Assembly (NCBI GenBank): GCA_008923285.1
Contig: WBSG01000027.1
Coordinates: 496,752 to 560,751 of the forward strand
Direction of reading: 5' to 3'
Source of the DNA: Betaproteobacteria bacterium SCN2
GTDB taxonomy: Bacteria; Pseudomonadota; Gammaproteobacteria; Burkholderiales; Thiobacillaceae
DNA length: 64,000 nt
Under the pieces are notes generated by a model that ran no database searches, was not told where the DNA came from, and saw only the letters and a list, made by a program, of their open reading frames with translations. Of the stretch, positions 19,172-27,765 are shown piece by piece (the stretch's first letter is position 1; the number at the start of each line of letters is the position of its first letter). The position numbers were made by a program, and so were the translations under genes.

Positions 19172-20047
19172 GGCAAGGCTTTCCGCCTTGCCGTTCTGTC
19201 GCGACACCAGTCGCTCCATCATGCGCAAATCCTTGGGTCCCAGCTGGAACGCGGCATCCACCCAGATTTCGGTGATGCGCATGAGTTCGTCGTAGGACAC
19301 CGGCTGGCTGATTTCGCGCGCCGCGCGCAAGGCCAGGGTGCCGTTGCGTGCGCGCGCCTCGCGCCTGACGAACTCGTAGACGGCCTGCTCGCCTTCGCCG
19401 GGCTCGGCGAGCACGTCGACCACGCCCATTTCATAGAGCTCCTCGGCAGAGTAAAGCCTGCCGGAGAGGATCATCTGCTCCGCCTTCTGGTGGCCGATGC
19501 GGCGGCCCAGCAGGGTCAGCGCGCCCATGCCGGGAAACAGGTTGAACAGGATCTCGGGAAAGCCTAGCTTGCTGCCGCGCTCGGCGATGAGGGTATTGCC
19601 GGACAGGGCGCACTCGAAGCCGCCGCCCAACGCGTCGCCCTGGACCAGGGTAATGGTCTTGAGGTTGGGGCGGTTGAGGTGCGCCGCGATCATGTAAAGC
19701 GGCTCGATGCAGGCGCGCGCGTACTGCAGCAGCCTGGTGCGGTCCTTCTCCAGGATCAGGCGATGGAACAGGCTGAGATCGCCGCCGAGGTTGAAGACCC
19801 CGGGCACGGACGAGCCGATGACGGCATAACTGATCTCCTGCTGCTGCGCGCCATCGTCCATCAGTTCGGTGAGATCCGAAAACCAGCGCATGAAGTCGGT
19901 CAGCAGGGTGTAGGTGTAGCACGGCCGCGGCTCGCCATGCATATACCCCCAGGCAATGCCGTTATGCGTGTCGAGGTAGGTCGTCAGCTGGTCATACCCC
20001 TTGTTCTCGGATTGAAGCGTGGTCTGTACGGATTGCAGATGCGACAT
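19139..20047 (-). CDS. rpfF: DSF synthase, enoyl-CoA hydratase/crotonase family
   Basis: 302 residues from ATG 20047, chosen because GGGAG (20054-20058) lies 6 nt upstream; an in-frame ATG at 20074 would add nine residues without such a site. Crotonase-fold enzyme. The stretch GDALGGGFECALSG with Glu145 and FPEILFNLFPGMGA with Glu165 matches the two catalytic glutamates of Xanthomonas RpfF, which acts on 3-hydroxyacyl-ACP as dehydratase and thioesterase to release a cis-2-unsaturated fatty acid signal. Placement tail-to-tail with rpfC is the Xanthomonas arrangement. A plain enoyl-CoA hydratase is less likely given these motifs and neighbours. Confidence 0.9.
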   Translation of the reverse strand: MSHLQSVQTTLQSENKGYDQLTTYLDTHNGIAWGYMHGEPRPCYTYTLLTDFMRWFSDLTELMDDGAQQQEISYAVIGSSVPGVFNLGGDLSLFHRLILEKDRTRLLQYARACIEPLYMIAAHLNRPNLKTITLVQGDALGGGFECALSGNTLIAERGSKLGFPEILFNLFPGMGALTLLGRRIGHQKAEQMILSGRLYSAEELYEMGVVDVLAEPGEGEQAVYEFVRREARARNGTLALRAAREISQPVSYDELMRITEIWVDAAFQLGPKDLRMMERLVSRQNGKAESLASQAESALLAG

Positions 20048-20071
20048 GATGTTCTCCCAGGCGATGGTTGA

Positions 20072-20091
20072 CATGACGGATAGTCGTCATG
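20072..20091 (-). promoter_or_regulatory. Palindromic operator-like site upstream of rpfF
   Basis: CATGACG at 20072-20078 and CGTCATG at 20085-20091 form a perfect 7-bp inverted repeat with a 6-bp spacer, 25 bp before the rpfF start. A third CATGACG follows at 20089-20094. The size suits a dimeric regulator. No regulator is identified. Confidence 0.4.
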
Positions 20092-20175
20092 ACGCAAAGG
20101 CTAGTAGGCCTCCATCACGCTGGCAAGACAGTTGCCCGGCCGCCGCCCGGGAAAGCGGTTGCAGGGGACGCGCGC

Positions 20176-20206
20176 ATAAAAAAACCCGCCGGTTGGGGCG
20201 GGTTTT
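20176..20206 (-). terminator. Rho-independent terminator of rpmB-rpmG
   Basis: On the minus strand AAAACCCGCC, a six-base loop and GGCGGGTTTT form a 10-bp stem (20181-20206), followed by a run of seven T residues. It lies 20 bp after the rpmG stop. Confidence 0.9.
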
Positions 20207-20225
20207 CTTCGGGAGCCAGGCCGGG

Positions 20226-20393
20226 TTATTTCAGCTTGGTTTCCTTGTACATCACATGCTTGCGGGCCTTGGGATCGAACTTCATGATCTCCATCTTGCC
20301 GGGCATGGTCTTCTTGTTCTTGGTAGTGGTGTAGAAATGGCCGGTGCCCTCAGTGGACTCCAGCTTGATCTTTTCGCGTCCGCCTTTTGCCAT
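20226..20393 (-). CDS. rpmG: 50S ribosomal protein L33
   Basis: 55 residues: [20 protein letters not shown] followed by a TTTKNKK segment and [19 protein letters not shown] end, the full L33 signature of gammaproteobacterial/betaproteobacterial type without the zinc-binding cysteine pairs. Component of the large subunit near the E site. It is too short for most ORF lists but is unmistakable. It follows rpmB by 10 bp and ends just before a strong terminator, so the two form one transcript. Confidence 0.97.
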   Translation of the reverse strand: MAKGGREKIKLESTEGTGHFYTTTKNKKTMPGKMEIMKFDPKARKHVMYKETKLK

Positions 20394-20403
20394 GATCTAC
20401 TCC

Positions 20404-20640
20404 TTAAATCTTTTCGCCACGGGCGCGCATGTCGGCGAGAACGGCATCGATGCCCTTCTTGTCGATGGTGCGCAGCGCCGCATTGGTGAGACGCAGGGTG
20501 ACATAGCGGTTTTCGCTCTCGACCCACAGGCGACGGTTTTGCAGGTTGGGCAGAAACCGGCGCTTGGTTTTGTTGTTTGCATGGGAAACATTGTTCCCAG
20601 ACATGGGCTTCTTGCCCGTTACCTGACATACGCGAGCCAT
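20404..20640 (-). CDS. rpmB: 50S ribosomal protein L28
   Basis: 78 residues from ATG 20640 ([20 protein letters not shown]). The [19 protein letters not shown] region and the [14 protein letters not shown] strand are typical L28. The frame is open 33 residues further upstream, but that part would overlap the promoter and is not family sequence. First gene of rpmB-rpmG, transcribed toward the terminator at 20176. Confidence 0.97.
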   Translation of the reverse strand: MARVCQVTGKKPMSGNNVSHANNKTKRRFLPNLQNRRLWVESENRYVTLRLTNAALRTIDKKGIDAVLADMRARGEKI

Positions 20641-20709
20641 GGTGCGCTCTCCAAGATTAGAAAAATTAGCAAACCGCGAACCCGGCGAACCGAATTCGGA
20701 AAAACGCGG

Positions 20710-20739
20710 ATTATGCCACGAAATCCGCGTCCGAGCCAA
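20710..20739 (-). promoter_or_regulatory. Candidate sigma-70 promoter for rpmB-rpmG
   Basis: On the minus strand TTGGCT (20734-20739) and CATAAT (20710-20715) are separated by 18 bp, about 70 bp ahead of the rpmB ATG, inside the 183-bp gap between radC and rpmB. Confidence 0.55.
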
Positions 20740-20823
20740 GCCCCCGCAATATCCCCGTGCGCACGCCGCTCTCCCCGCCCCCGCCGCAGCCCGCCAGGGC
20801 CCGCCCGCCGGGCTTGCGCGGCC

Positions 20824-21498
20824 TCAGAGAAGCCCGGCCTCGGCGAACGACACCCCGCCCGCCCCGGCCACCACGAAATGGTCCAGCACCCGCACCTCGA
20901 CCAGGGCCAGGGCCTGCCGCAGGGCCTGGGTGAGCAGCCTGTCGGCCTGGCTCGGCTCGGCCACGCCGGAGGGGTGGTTGTGCGCCAGGATCAGGCTGGC
21001 GGCATTGTGCGCCAGCGCCCGCTTGACCACCTCGCGCGGGTAGACGCTGGTCTGGGTGAGGGTGCCGCGAAACAGCATTTCGGCCTGGATGGCGCGGTTC
21101 TGCGCGTCGAGGAACACCGCCCAGAACTCCTCGTGCGGCTTGTCCTTCAGCAGCAGGCTCAGGTAGCGTCTCACCGCCGCCGGCGAGGACAGGGCGTCGC
21201 CGCTTTTCATGTCCTCCTTCAGGGCGCGGGCCGCCATCTCCATGACCGCCTTCAGTTGCGCGTACTTGGCCGGGCCAAGGCCGGGGGCCTCGCAGATTTG
21301 ATCGCGCTCGGCCAGGCACAGGCGCGACAGGCCGCCGAAGCGGTCCAGCAGTTCGCGCGCAAGATCCACCGCGCTCCTGCCGGCGACCCCGGTGCGCAGA
21401 AACAAGGCCAGCAATTCGGCGTCGGTCAGGCTTGCCGCGCCGCGTTCGAGCAGCTTTTCCCTGGGCCGTTCGTCCGCCGGCCAGTCTTTAATCCCCAT
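20824..21498 (-). CDS. radC: RadC/YicR family JAB1-domain protein
   Basis: 224 residues. N-terminal helix-hairpin-helix-like region ([16 protein letters not shown] start, [11 protein letters not shown]) and a C-terminal MPN/JAB metalloprotease-like domain with [15 protein letters not shown], the HNHPSG metal-binding motif and a downstream Asp in DHFVV. Despite the name, a direct role in DNA repair is not established for this family. Divergent from coaBC, 42 bp between starts; the same divergent radC-coaBC pair is common in proteobacteria. Confidence 0.93.
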   Translation of the reverse strand: MGIKDWPADERPREKLLERGAASLTDAELLALFLRTGVAGRSAVDLARELLDRFGGLSRLCLAERDQICEAPGLGPAKYAQLKAVMEMAARALKEDMKSGDALSSPAAVRRYLSLLLKDKPHEEFWAVFLDAQNRAIQAEMLFRGTLTQTSVYPREVVKRALAHNAASLILAHNHPSGVAEPSQADRLLTQALRQALALVEVRVLDHFVVAGAGGVSFAEAGLL

Positions 21499-21540
21499 CC
21501 TGCCCTGCCTCCCTTAGAATATTGTTTTTCGCTTTTTGCC

Positions 21541-22722
21541 ATGACAGACACCTCGCGCGCAAGCATCATCCTCGGCATCACCGGTGGCGTCGCCGCCTAC
21601 AAGGCGGCCGAGCTCGCACGCCTGTGGGTCAAGGCCGGCCATGCCGTGCAGGCGGTGATGACCGAGGCGGCCACGCATTTCATCGGCACCGCCACCCTGC
21701 AGGCGCTCACCGGCCGGCCGGTGCTGACCGAACTCTGGGGCGGCACCGCCAGCGGCATGGACCACATCCACGCCAGCCGCCAGGCGGACTTGATCGTGGT
21801 CGCTCCCGCTTCCGCCGATTTCATGGCCAGGCTCGCGCAAGGCCGTGCCGACGACCTGCTCGCAACGCTGTGTCTCGCGCGCGCCTGCCCGCTGCTGCTG
21901 GCGCCGGCGATGAACCGTGAGATGTGGGCCAACCCCGCCACCCAGCGCAACCTCGCGCAGCTGATCGAGGATGGTGTGCGCATTGTCGGTCCCGATGCCG
22001 GCGAGCAGGCCTGCGGCGAGACCGGCCCCGGGCGCATGAGCGAGCCGCGGACGATCTTCGATGCGGTCGAGGTCATGCTGAGTGTCGGCCTGCTGGCCGG
22101 CAGGAAAGTGCTGATCACGGCCGGCCCGACCTACGAGCCGATCGACCCGGTGCGCGGCATCACCAATTTGAGCTCGGGCAAGATGGGCTATGCCCTCGCC
22201 GCTGCCGCGCGCGAGGCCGGCGCCGAGGTCGCGCTGGTCTCCGGCCCGACCGCCCTCGCCACGCCTGCGGGCGTGACGCGCACGAACGTCACCACGGCCG
22301 ACGAGATGTATGAGGCGGTGATGGAGCGCATTGGCGGCCAGGACGTGTTCATCTCCGTGGCCGCGGTGGCGGACTACCGCCCGGCCGAGAGCGGCGCGCA
22401 GAAGATCAAGAAAAGCGAGCAGCCGCTCACGCTCAATCTGCTGCCCACCAGGGACATCCTCGCGAGCGTGGCGGCCTTGCCCGGGGCGCCCTTCTGCGTC
22501 GGCTTCGCCGCCGAAACCGAAAGGCTGCTCGAACATGCCGAGGCCAAGCGCCGGAAAAAGCGCGTGCCCATGCTGGTCGCCAACCTCGCCCAGCACGCGC
22601 TCGGCGCCGATGCCGCCGAATTGCTGGTGCTGGATGACCGCGGCAGCCATCGCCTGCCGGGCGCGGACAAGCTTACCCAGGCGCGGCGCGTCATTGCCCA
22701 CCTGGCCCAACTCCTGAACTGA
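21541..22722 (+). CDS. coaBC: Bifunctional phosphopantothenoylcysteine decarboxylase / phosphopantothenate--cysteine ligase
   Basis: 393 residues from ATG 21541; the longer open frame upstream is a shadow. The N-terminal flavoprotein CoaC half has [14 protein letters not shown] (residues about 13-26), the HI(H)ASRQAD region and the PAMNREMW motif. The C-terminal CoaB half starts near [21 protein letters not shown] and includes VAAVADYRP. Two consecutive steps of coenzyme A synthesis. It is followed after 10 bp by dut, a conserved coaBC-dut pairing. Confidence 0.96.
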   Translation: MTDTSRASIILGITGGVAAYKAAELARLWVKAGHAVQAVMTEAATHFIGTATLQALTGRPVLTELWGGTASGMDHIHASRQADLIVVAPASADFMARLAQGRADDLLATLCLARACPLLLAPAMNREMWANPATQRNLAQLIEDGVRIVGPDAGEQACGETGPGRMSEPRTIFDAVEVMLSVGLLAGRKVLITAGPTYEPIDPVRGITNLSSGKMGYALAAAAREAGAEVALVSGPTALATPAGVTRTNVTTADEMYEAVMERIGGQDVFISVAAVADYRPAESGAQKIKKSEQPLTLNLLPTRDILASVAALPGAPFCVGFAAETERLLEHAEAKRRKKRVPMLVANLAQHALGADAAELLVLDDRGSHRLPGADKLTQARRVIAHLAQLLN

Positions 22723-22732
22723 CGAAAACGCC

Positions 22733-23179
22733 ATGAAGCTGGAAGTCAAAATCCTCAACGAAAAAATCCGCGACCAGTTGCCGCATTACGCCACGCCCGG
22801 TTCCGCCGGACTCGACCTGCGTGCCTGCATCGATGAAGCGATCACGGTAAATCCCGGCGAAACCCATCTGGTTCCCACCGGCATGGCCATCCATCTCGGC
22901 GACCCCGGCTATGCCGCGCTGATCCTGCCGCGCTCGGGCCTCGGCCACAAGCACGGCATCGTGCTCGGCAACCTGGTGGGACTGATCGACTCGGACTACC
23001 AGGGCGAACTCATGGTCTCGTGCTGGAACCGCGGGCAGGCGGCGTTCGTGCTGCAGCCGATGGAGCGCCTGGCGCAGCTGGTGGTGGTGCCGGTGATCCA
23101 GGTCGAGATGCAGCTGGTCGAGGAATTCGAGCAGAGCCACCGCGGCGAGGGCGGCTTCGGCAGCACCGGCAAGCAGTAG
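22733..23179 (+). CDS. dut: dUTP diphosphatase
   Basis: 148 residues, trimeric dUTPase length. Hydrolyses dUTP to dUMP, keeping uracil out of DNA. All five motifs can be seen: [38 protein letters not shown] and the C-terminal [10 protein letters not shown] that closes over the active site. Co-transcribed with coaBC. Converges on lnt across a 110-bp gap. Confidence 0.97.
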   Translation: MKLEVKILNEKIRDQLPHYATPGSAGLDLRACIDEAITVNPGETHLVPTGMAIHLGDPGYAALILPRSGLGHKHGIVLGNLVGLIDSDYQGELMVSCWNRGQAAFVLQPMERLAQLVVVPVIQVEMQLVEEFEQSHRGEGGFGSTGKQ

Positions 23180-23207
23180 CCCAAACATCCATCGCAAAGC
23201 TTTTAAC

Positions 23208-23256
23208 CGCAGCGTACGCGGAGTTCGCCGAAAAGAGCCTGTTGAATTACGCTGCG
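23208..23256. repeat. Inverted repeat in the dut-lnt convergent gap
   Basis: CGCAGCGTA (23208-23216) pairs with TACGCTGCG (23248-23256), 31 bp between. Lies between two converging genes, so a bidirectional termination or mRNA-end role is possible; no T-run. Confidence 0.4.
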
Positions 23257-23289
23257 TCCGCCTCGAACTCTGCAGTCAATCTGACGCCC

Positions 23290-24786
23290 TCAGGGCTTCA
23301 CCCTTAGCGCCACCACGCCCAAAAGGCCCAGCAGCAACAGCACCACCGGCGCATTGCCCCAGCGCGCATAGGGCGTCATGCCTTCATATCCCTGCGCCTC
23401 GCCAGTGAGTGTGGCGGTGGTGAACTCGGGCAGCGACGACAACACCCGGCCCTTGTGGTCGATGATCGCGGTGACGCCGGTGTTGGTCGAGCGCAGCATG
23501 TAGCGCCCGGCTTCGAGCGCACGCATCTGCGCCATCTGCGCGTGCTGCCAGCCGGCGAAGGACTTTCCGAACCAGGCATCGTTGGTGACGTTGACCAGCA
23601 GCGTGGCCTCGGGCAAGGCGCGCACGATTTCCTCGCCGAACACGTCCTCGTAGCAGATGTTCAGCGCCACCTTCTGTCCAGCCACCTCGATGGGCGGCTG
23701 GTCCTTGCCGCCGCGCGCGAAATCGGACAGCGGGATGTGCAGCACCCGGACGATCCAGCCAAAGCCCGGCGGCACGAACTCGCCGAAGGCGACCAGATGA
23801 TGCTTGTGATAGAACTGCGGCGGCCCCTGGCCGATGCTGACCACGCTGTTGTAGTAGTCGCCCGCAAGGTCGCCGGTCGGCACGCCGGCGAGGATGTCGG
23901 CGCCGCGCTCGGCAGCGAGCGCGCGCAGCTCGGCGAGATAGGCAGGCGGCAGCGCCTGATAGAACACCGGGAACGCGGTTTCCGGCAGCACGATCAGTTC
24001 CGCCTGGGCCGCGCGCACGTGCGCGGCGTAATCGGCCAGGGTCTGCGCCACCCGTTCCGGCCGCCATTTCATTTCCTGCGGCACGTTGCCCTGCACCAGC
24101 GCGACGCTCACCGGCTTGCCGACAGGCGTGGTCCACTCGACAGGCTTCAGGCCTTCGCCCGCGCCCAGCACGGCCAGCAATGCGGCGAAGGGCACGAGCC
24201 ACCTGCCGGGCTGCCACATGCTGCGCAGCAGCCAGACCAGGGCGCCGGCACAGAATGCGCTCAGCCATGACACGCCATACACGCCGACGATGGGCGCGAA
24301 GCCCGCCAGCGGTCCCTCGGGCACCTGGGCGTAGCCGGCGGCAAGCCAGGGAAAGCCGGTGAAGAGCCAGCCGCGCACCCATTCCACGCCGGTCCACATG
24401 AGCGGAAACACCAGCAGCAGGCGAAGCCGCCCCGGCACCGAATAGCGCGCCGTCGCCCAGGACGCCAGCGCCGGAAACAGGGCGAAAATGCCGCAGAACA
24501 GGAACACCGCGAAGCCGGCGAGCCAGGCTGGCATGCCGCCGTACACGTGCAGGCTGATGTAGATCCAGGACACCCCGACGCCGAACAGGCCCAGTCCGAA
24601 CAGCCAGCCGAGCAGGAATGCCCGGCGTGGGGATGCCCGGTCAACGAGATGCAACAGCCCGGCGAGGCTCAGGAAGATGAGCAGGAACCAGCCGACCGGC
24701 GCGAAGGCCAGCGCGGCCAGCCCGCCGAGGATGAATGCGGAGGCGGCCGGAGCCAGCCGGCCCTGTGTCAGCTTACTTGACCAGTT
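23290..24786 (-). CDS. lnt: Apolipoprotein N-acyltransferase
   Basis: 498 residues from GTG 24786, which overlaps the lipA stop by 14 bp; no ATG lies near and the longer open frame upstream is lipA shadow. About seven membrane helices lead into a periplasmic nitrilase domain. The catalytic Glu-Lys-Cys set is visible: Glu in LPETAFPVF, Lys in [15 protein letters not shown], Cys in [11 protein letters not shown]. It N-acylates lipoproteins in the inner membrane, the last maturation step; RlpA and the Mla-type lipoprotein in this window are plausible substrates. Corresponds to E. coli Lnt, though in E. coli it sits with ybeX rather than lipA. Confidence 0.92.
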   Translation of the reverse strand, partial: NWSSKLTQGRLAPAASAFILGGLAALAFAPVGWFLLIFLSLAGLLHLVDRASPRRAFLLGWLFGLGLFGVGVSWIYISLHVYGGMPAWLAGFAVFLFCGIFALFPALASWATARYSVPGRLRLLLVFPLMWTGVEWVRGWLFTGFPWLAAGYAQVPEGPLAGFAPIVGVYGVSWLSAFCAGALVWLLRSMWQPGRWLVPFAALLAVLGAGEGLKPVEWTTPVGKPVSVALVQGNVPQEMKWRPERVAQTLADYAAHVRAAQAELIVLPETAFPVFYQALPPAYLAELRALAAERGADILAGVPTGDLAGDYYNSVVSIGQGPPQFYHKHHLVAFGEFVPPGFGWIVRVLHIPLSDFARGGKDQPPIEVAGQKVALNICYEDVFGEEIVRALPEATLLVNVTNDAWFGKSFAGWQHAQMAQMRALEAGRYMLRSTNTGVTAIIDHKGRVLSSLPEFTTATLTGEAQGYEGMTPYARWGNAPVVLLLLGLLGVVALRVKP

Positions 24787-25705
24787 CACGCGCCTGCAGG
24801 TCGGCGTGGTAGCTCGAACGCACCATGGGCCCGCAGGCGGCCTGCCTGAAGCCCATTTCCTGCGCGGCTTTCTCAAAGGCCTCGAACTGCTCGGGCGTGA
24901 CGTAGCGCAGCAAAGGCAGATGCGCGCTGGACGGCTGCAGGTACTGGCCGATGGTGAGCATGTCGACGTCGTGCGCGCGCAGGTCGCGCATGACCTCGAG
25001 AATCTCCTCGTCGGTCTCGCCCAGGCCCACCATCAGTCCCGACTTGGTCGGGATATCCGGATGGCGCGCCTTGAAATCCTTCAGCAGTTTGAGCGAATGC
25101 GCATAGTCGGCGCCGGGACGCGCCGCCTTGTACAAGCGCGGCACGGTTTCGAGATTGTGGTTCATCACGTCCGGCAGGCCCTTGTCGAGCTCGTCGAGCG
25201 CGGTTTCCAGGCGTCCGCGGAAATCGGGAGTGAGTATCTCGATCCTGGTCGCCGGCGACAGTTCGCGCACCGCGCGGATGCAGTCGGCGAAATGTTTCGC
25301 GCCGCCGTCGCGAAGATCGTCGCGGTCCACGCTGGTGATGACCACGTACTTCAGCTTCATCGCGGCGATGGTTTCGGCCAGGTGCTGCGGTTCCTCCGCA
25401 TCGGGCGGCAGCGGCGTGCCGTGGCCGACGTCGCAGAACGGACAGCGGCGCGTGCACAGGTCGCCGAGGATCATGAAGGTGGCGGTGCCGTGGCCGAAGC
25501 ATTCGCCGAGGTTGGGGCAGGACGCCTCCTCGCACACGGTATGCAGCTTCTTCTCGCGCAGCACTTCCTTCAGCCGCAGGACTTCCGGGCTGTTGGGCGA
25601 CTTGGCGCGTATCCAGCTGGGCATTTTCAGCCGCGGCTGGGGAACCACCTTGATGGGAATGCGCGAGGTCTTCGCCTCGCCCTTGTGCAGTTTGATGTCG
25701 GCCAT
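24773..25705 (-). CDS. lipA: Lipoyl synthase
   Basis: 310 residues. Radical-SAM enzyme inserting two sulfurs into octanoyl groups bound to lipoyl domains. Auxiliary cluster motif C-x4-C-x5-C is at [12 protein letters not shown]; the SAM cluster motif is CTRRCPFCD; the C-terminal RSSYHAD serine caps the auxiliary cluster. Normally directly after lipB; here a small plus-strand gene sits between. Start ATG 25705 is the only good choice. Overlaps lnt by 14 bp, so they are probably translated from one mRNA. Confidence 0.97.
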   Translation of the reverse strand: MADIKLHKGEAKTSRIPIKVVPQPRLKMPSWIRAKSPNSPEVLRLKEVLREKKLHTVCEEASCPNLGECFGHGTATFMILGDLCTRRCPFCDVGHGTPLPPDAEEPQHLAETIAAMKLKYVVITSVDRDDLRDGGAKHFADCIRAVRELSPATRIEILTPDFRGRLETALDELDKGLPDVMNHNLETVPRLYKAARPGADYAHSLKLLKDFKARHPDIPTKSGLMVGLGETDEEILEVMRDLRAHDVDMLTIGQYLQPSSAHLPLLRYVTPEQFEAFEKAAQEMGFRQAACGPMVRSSYHADLQARELVK

Positions 25706-25812
25706 GAGAAATGCCGCTTGAAAATCAGATAGTTATTTTACCCCGAGCAGGCCTGCGCCGGTGCTATAAAAAAAACATGGCCGCAAGGGCCAGCCATTGC
25801 AAGGAGACCCGC

Positions 25813-26046
25813 ATGGAACCGCATATTTCAGATTTCCTGGTCCACATCCACGAGGAGTTGTCGCCCGAGGAGCAATGCGAGCTGGAGGATTTCGTCCGCC
25901 GCCAGCCCTGCGTGGTGAGCGCGGGCGTGTCGCTCAGGGACCCGCACCTGATGACCGTCGCCTACGACCCCGACTGCGGCACGGCGCACAGGATTCTCGT
26001 GCGCGTCAGGGAAAAGGTGACCGGCGCGGAAATGATCGGGCTCTAG
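25813..26046 (+). CDS. Small HMA-like (ferredoxin-fold) protein without metal-binding cysteines
   Basis: 77 residues from ATG 25813, which has an AAGGAG site 7 nt upstream; the frame upstream is not coding-like. The pattern of strand-helix-strand, CVVSAGVSLRDPHLMTVAYDPDCGTAHRILVRVREK, resembles heavy-metal-associated domains, in which a strand leads to a helix and a xVxYDP strand. The CxxC metal site is absent, so metal binding is not expected in the usual way. It lies alone on the plus strand between lipA and lipB and overlaps the lipB stop by 4 bp. Function unknown. Confidence 0.65.
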   Translation: MEPHISDFLVHIHEELSPEEQCELEDFVRRQPCVVSAGVSLRDPHLMTVAYDPDCGTAHRILVRVREKVTGAEMIGL

Positions 26047-26651
26047 GCCGGGATTTTCCGCGCAAGAATGTCGGCCAGCCTGCCGCCGAGTTCCTCGGCG
26101 CCGGCGTCGATGCCGAGCGTGCGCGCTTGCGTCACGGCCATGCCCGGATAGCCGCAGGGGTTGATGAGGGCGAAGGGCGCGAGGTCCATGTCGACGTTGA
26201 GCGCGAGGCCGTGATAGCTCCTGCCCTGCTTGATGCGCAGGCCAAGCGCGGCGATCTTTGCGCCATTCACGTATACCCCGGGCGCGCCCGCCCTGCGCTC
26301 GGCGGCAACGCCCGATTGCGCGAGCAGTTCGATGACCGCCTGTTCCATGCGGCTGACCAGCTCCTTCACACCGTAGCCGCGGCGCTTCAGGTCCACCAGC
26401 ACATAGATCACCACCTGGCCGGGGCCGTGGTAGGTAATCTGGCCGCCACGGTCGATCGGCACCAGCGGGATCTCGGTCGACTGCAATAAATGTTCGCGCT
26501 TGCCGGCCTGGCCGAGGGTGAACACCGGCGGATGCTCCAGCACCCACAACTCGTCCGGCGTCGTATCGTCGCGCGCGGCGCTGAATGCCTGCATGGCGCG
26601 CCAGGTCGGTTCGTATTCCACCCGCCCCAGGTATTTGACCGTGATGTCCAC
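26043..26651 (-). CDS. lipB: Lipoyl(octanoyl) transferase
   Basis: 202 residues from GTG 26651. Transfers octanoate from ACP to lipoyl domains, preceding LipA. Seen motifs: RGGQITYHGPGQ, the conserved Lys in GAKIAALGLR and catalytic Cys in NPCGYPG. The GTG overlaps the stop of the ybeD-type gene (TAGTG), which decides the start against the long open frame upstream. The first residues VDITVKYLGRVEYEP match other LipB proteins. Confidence 0.95.
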   Translation of the reverse strand: MDITVKYLGRVEYEPTWRAMQAFSAARDDTTPDELWVLEHPPVFTLGQAGKREHLLQSTEIPLVPIDRGGQITYHGPGQVVIYVLVDLKRRGYGVKELVSRMEQAVIELLAQSGVAAERRAGAPGVYVNGAKIAALGLRIKQGRSYHGLALNVDMDLAPFALINPCGYPGMAVTQARTLGIDAGAEELGGRLADILARKIPA

Positions 26652-26917
26652 TACAAGACGATCTTGACGTAGGGATGCGAAGACAGGTCGCGATAGAGGT
26701 TGTCCAGCTGCTCGCGCGAAACGGCGCGCACGGTGCAGGTCACCGCGAGGTAATTGCCCTTGCCCGAGGCGCGCATTTCCAGCGTGGCGGCATCGAAATC
26801 CGGCGCATGCGCGCGCACCACGGCGGCCACGGCCTGGGCAAAGTCGTCGCGCGCCGCGCCCATCACCTTGATGGGGAAATCGCAGGGAAATTCGAGCAGG
26901 GATTCGGTTTCGCTCAT
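26651..26917 (-). CDS. ybeD: DUF493 (YbeD-like) protein
   Basis: 88 residues from ATG 26917. The PCDFPIKVMG start, GNYLAVTCTVRAVSREQLDNLYRDL centre and HPYVKIVL end are the DUF493 family signature, an ACT-like regulatory fold. It is usually found ahead of lipB, as here, and is thought to be regulatory, but its role is not established. Overlaps dat by ATGA and lipB by one base. Confidence 0.92.
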   Translation of the reverse strand: MSETESLLEFPCDFPIKVMGAARDDFAQAVAAVVRAHAPDFDAATLEMRASGKGNYLAVTCTVRAVSREQLDNLYRDLSSHPYVKIVL

Positions 26918-27765
26918 GCCATGTTCGCCTTGAAGCCCTGGTACAGCGCATACATGCGCCGGTAGACCGGGCCGGGCTTGCCGCTGCCGACCGGCCGGCC
27001 GTCGAGTTCGACGATGGCCTGCACCTCGCGGCTGGAGGAGGTAAGCCACAGTTCATCGGCGCTGCGCACTTCAGCCTCGGCAATGTCGCGCACCGCGCAG
27101 GCCAGACCGTTCGCCCTGGCCAGTTCCAGCACGACATCGTAGGTCACGCCCGGCAGCACGCGATGATCCTTGACCGGCGCCAGGATGAGACCGTCCCTGA
27201 CCGCGAAAATGTTCGATGCCGCGCCTTCGGAGAGCACGCCGTCGCGGAACATGACGCACTCGACGCAGCCGGCATCCACCGCCTTCTGCCTGGCCAGCAC
27301 GTTGGGCAGCAGGTTGAGCGTCTTGAGGTCGCAGCGATGCCAGCGGATGTCCTCGGTGGAGACCGCGCAGACTCCATGCTCGTACTGGACGGGATCGGGA
27401 CGGGACAGCGGGCTGCTCATCACCAGCACCGTGGGCTGCGCATTCGCCGGGAAGGCATGGTCGCGCGGCGCCGCCCCGCGCGTGACCTGCAGGTACACCG
27501 ACTGGTCGTCCGCCTCGTGGCCGGCCACCACCGTTTCGATCACCTCGCGCCACTGCGCATCGGACAGCGGATTGGCAAGGCGGATGCCGTCGAGGCTGGC
27601 CTGCAGGCGGCGCAAGTGCTCGTCGAGGCGAAAAGGCTTGCGCAGGTAGACCGGAATCAGCTCGTAGACGCCGTCGCCCAGCATGAAGCCGCGATCGAGC
27701 ACCGGCACCCTGGCTTCGCCCAGCGGCAGCCACTCGCCATTGAGATAGACCGTGCGCTGGCTCAT
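26914..27765 (-). CDS. dat: D-amino acid aminotransferase (class IV PLP enzyme)
   Basis: 283 residues from ATG 27765. Fold-type IV aminotransferase: LDRGFMLGDGVYE near the N terminus, the PLP-binding Lys in CDLKTLNLLPNV, LSEGAASNIF and LPGVTYD phosphate-binding segments. The position after dacA and before ybeD-lipB is the usual one for D-alanine aminotransferase in betaproteobacteria, so D-Ala/D-Glu production for the wall is likely, although branched-chain transaminases share these motifs. Start and stop overlap both neighbours. Confidence 0.9.
   Translation of the reverse strand: MSQRTVYLNGEWLPLGEARVPVLDRGFMLGDGVYELIPVYLRKPFRLDEHLRRLQASLDGIRLANPLSDAQWREVIETVVAGHEADDQSVYLQVTRGAAPRDHAFPANAQPTVLVMSSPLSRPDPVQYEHGVCAVSTEDIRWHRCDLKTLNLLPNVLARQKAVDAGCVECVMFRDGVLSEGAASNIFAVRDGLILAPVKDHRVLPGVTYDVVLELARANGLACAVRDIAEAEVRSADELWLTSSSREVQAIVELDGRPVGSGKPGPVYRRMYALYQGFKANMA

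Noticed and set aside
19139-20047. rpfF as an ordinary enoyl-CoA hydratase of beta-oxidation
   Set aside because: Both RpfF-type Glu motifs, the N-terminal extension and the rpfC partner favour DSF synthase.
20344-21540. 5' extension of the coaBC frame
   Set aside because: Covers rpmB, radC and their gap in antisense; CoaC homology starts at ATG 21541.
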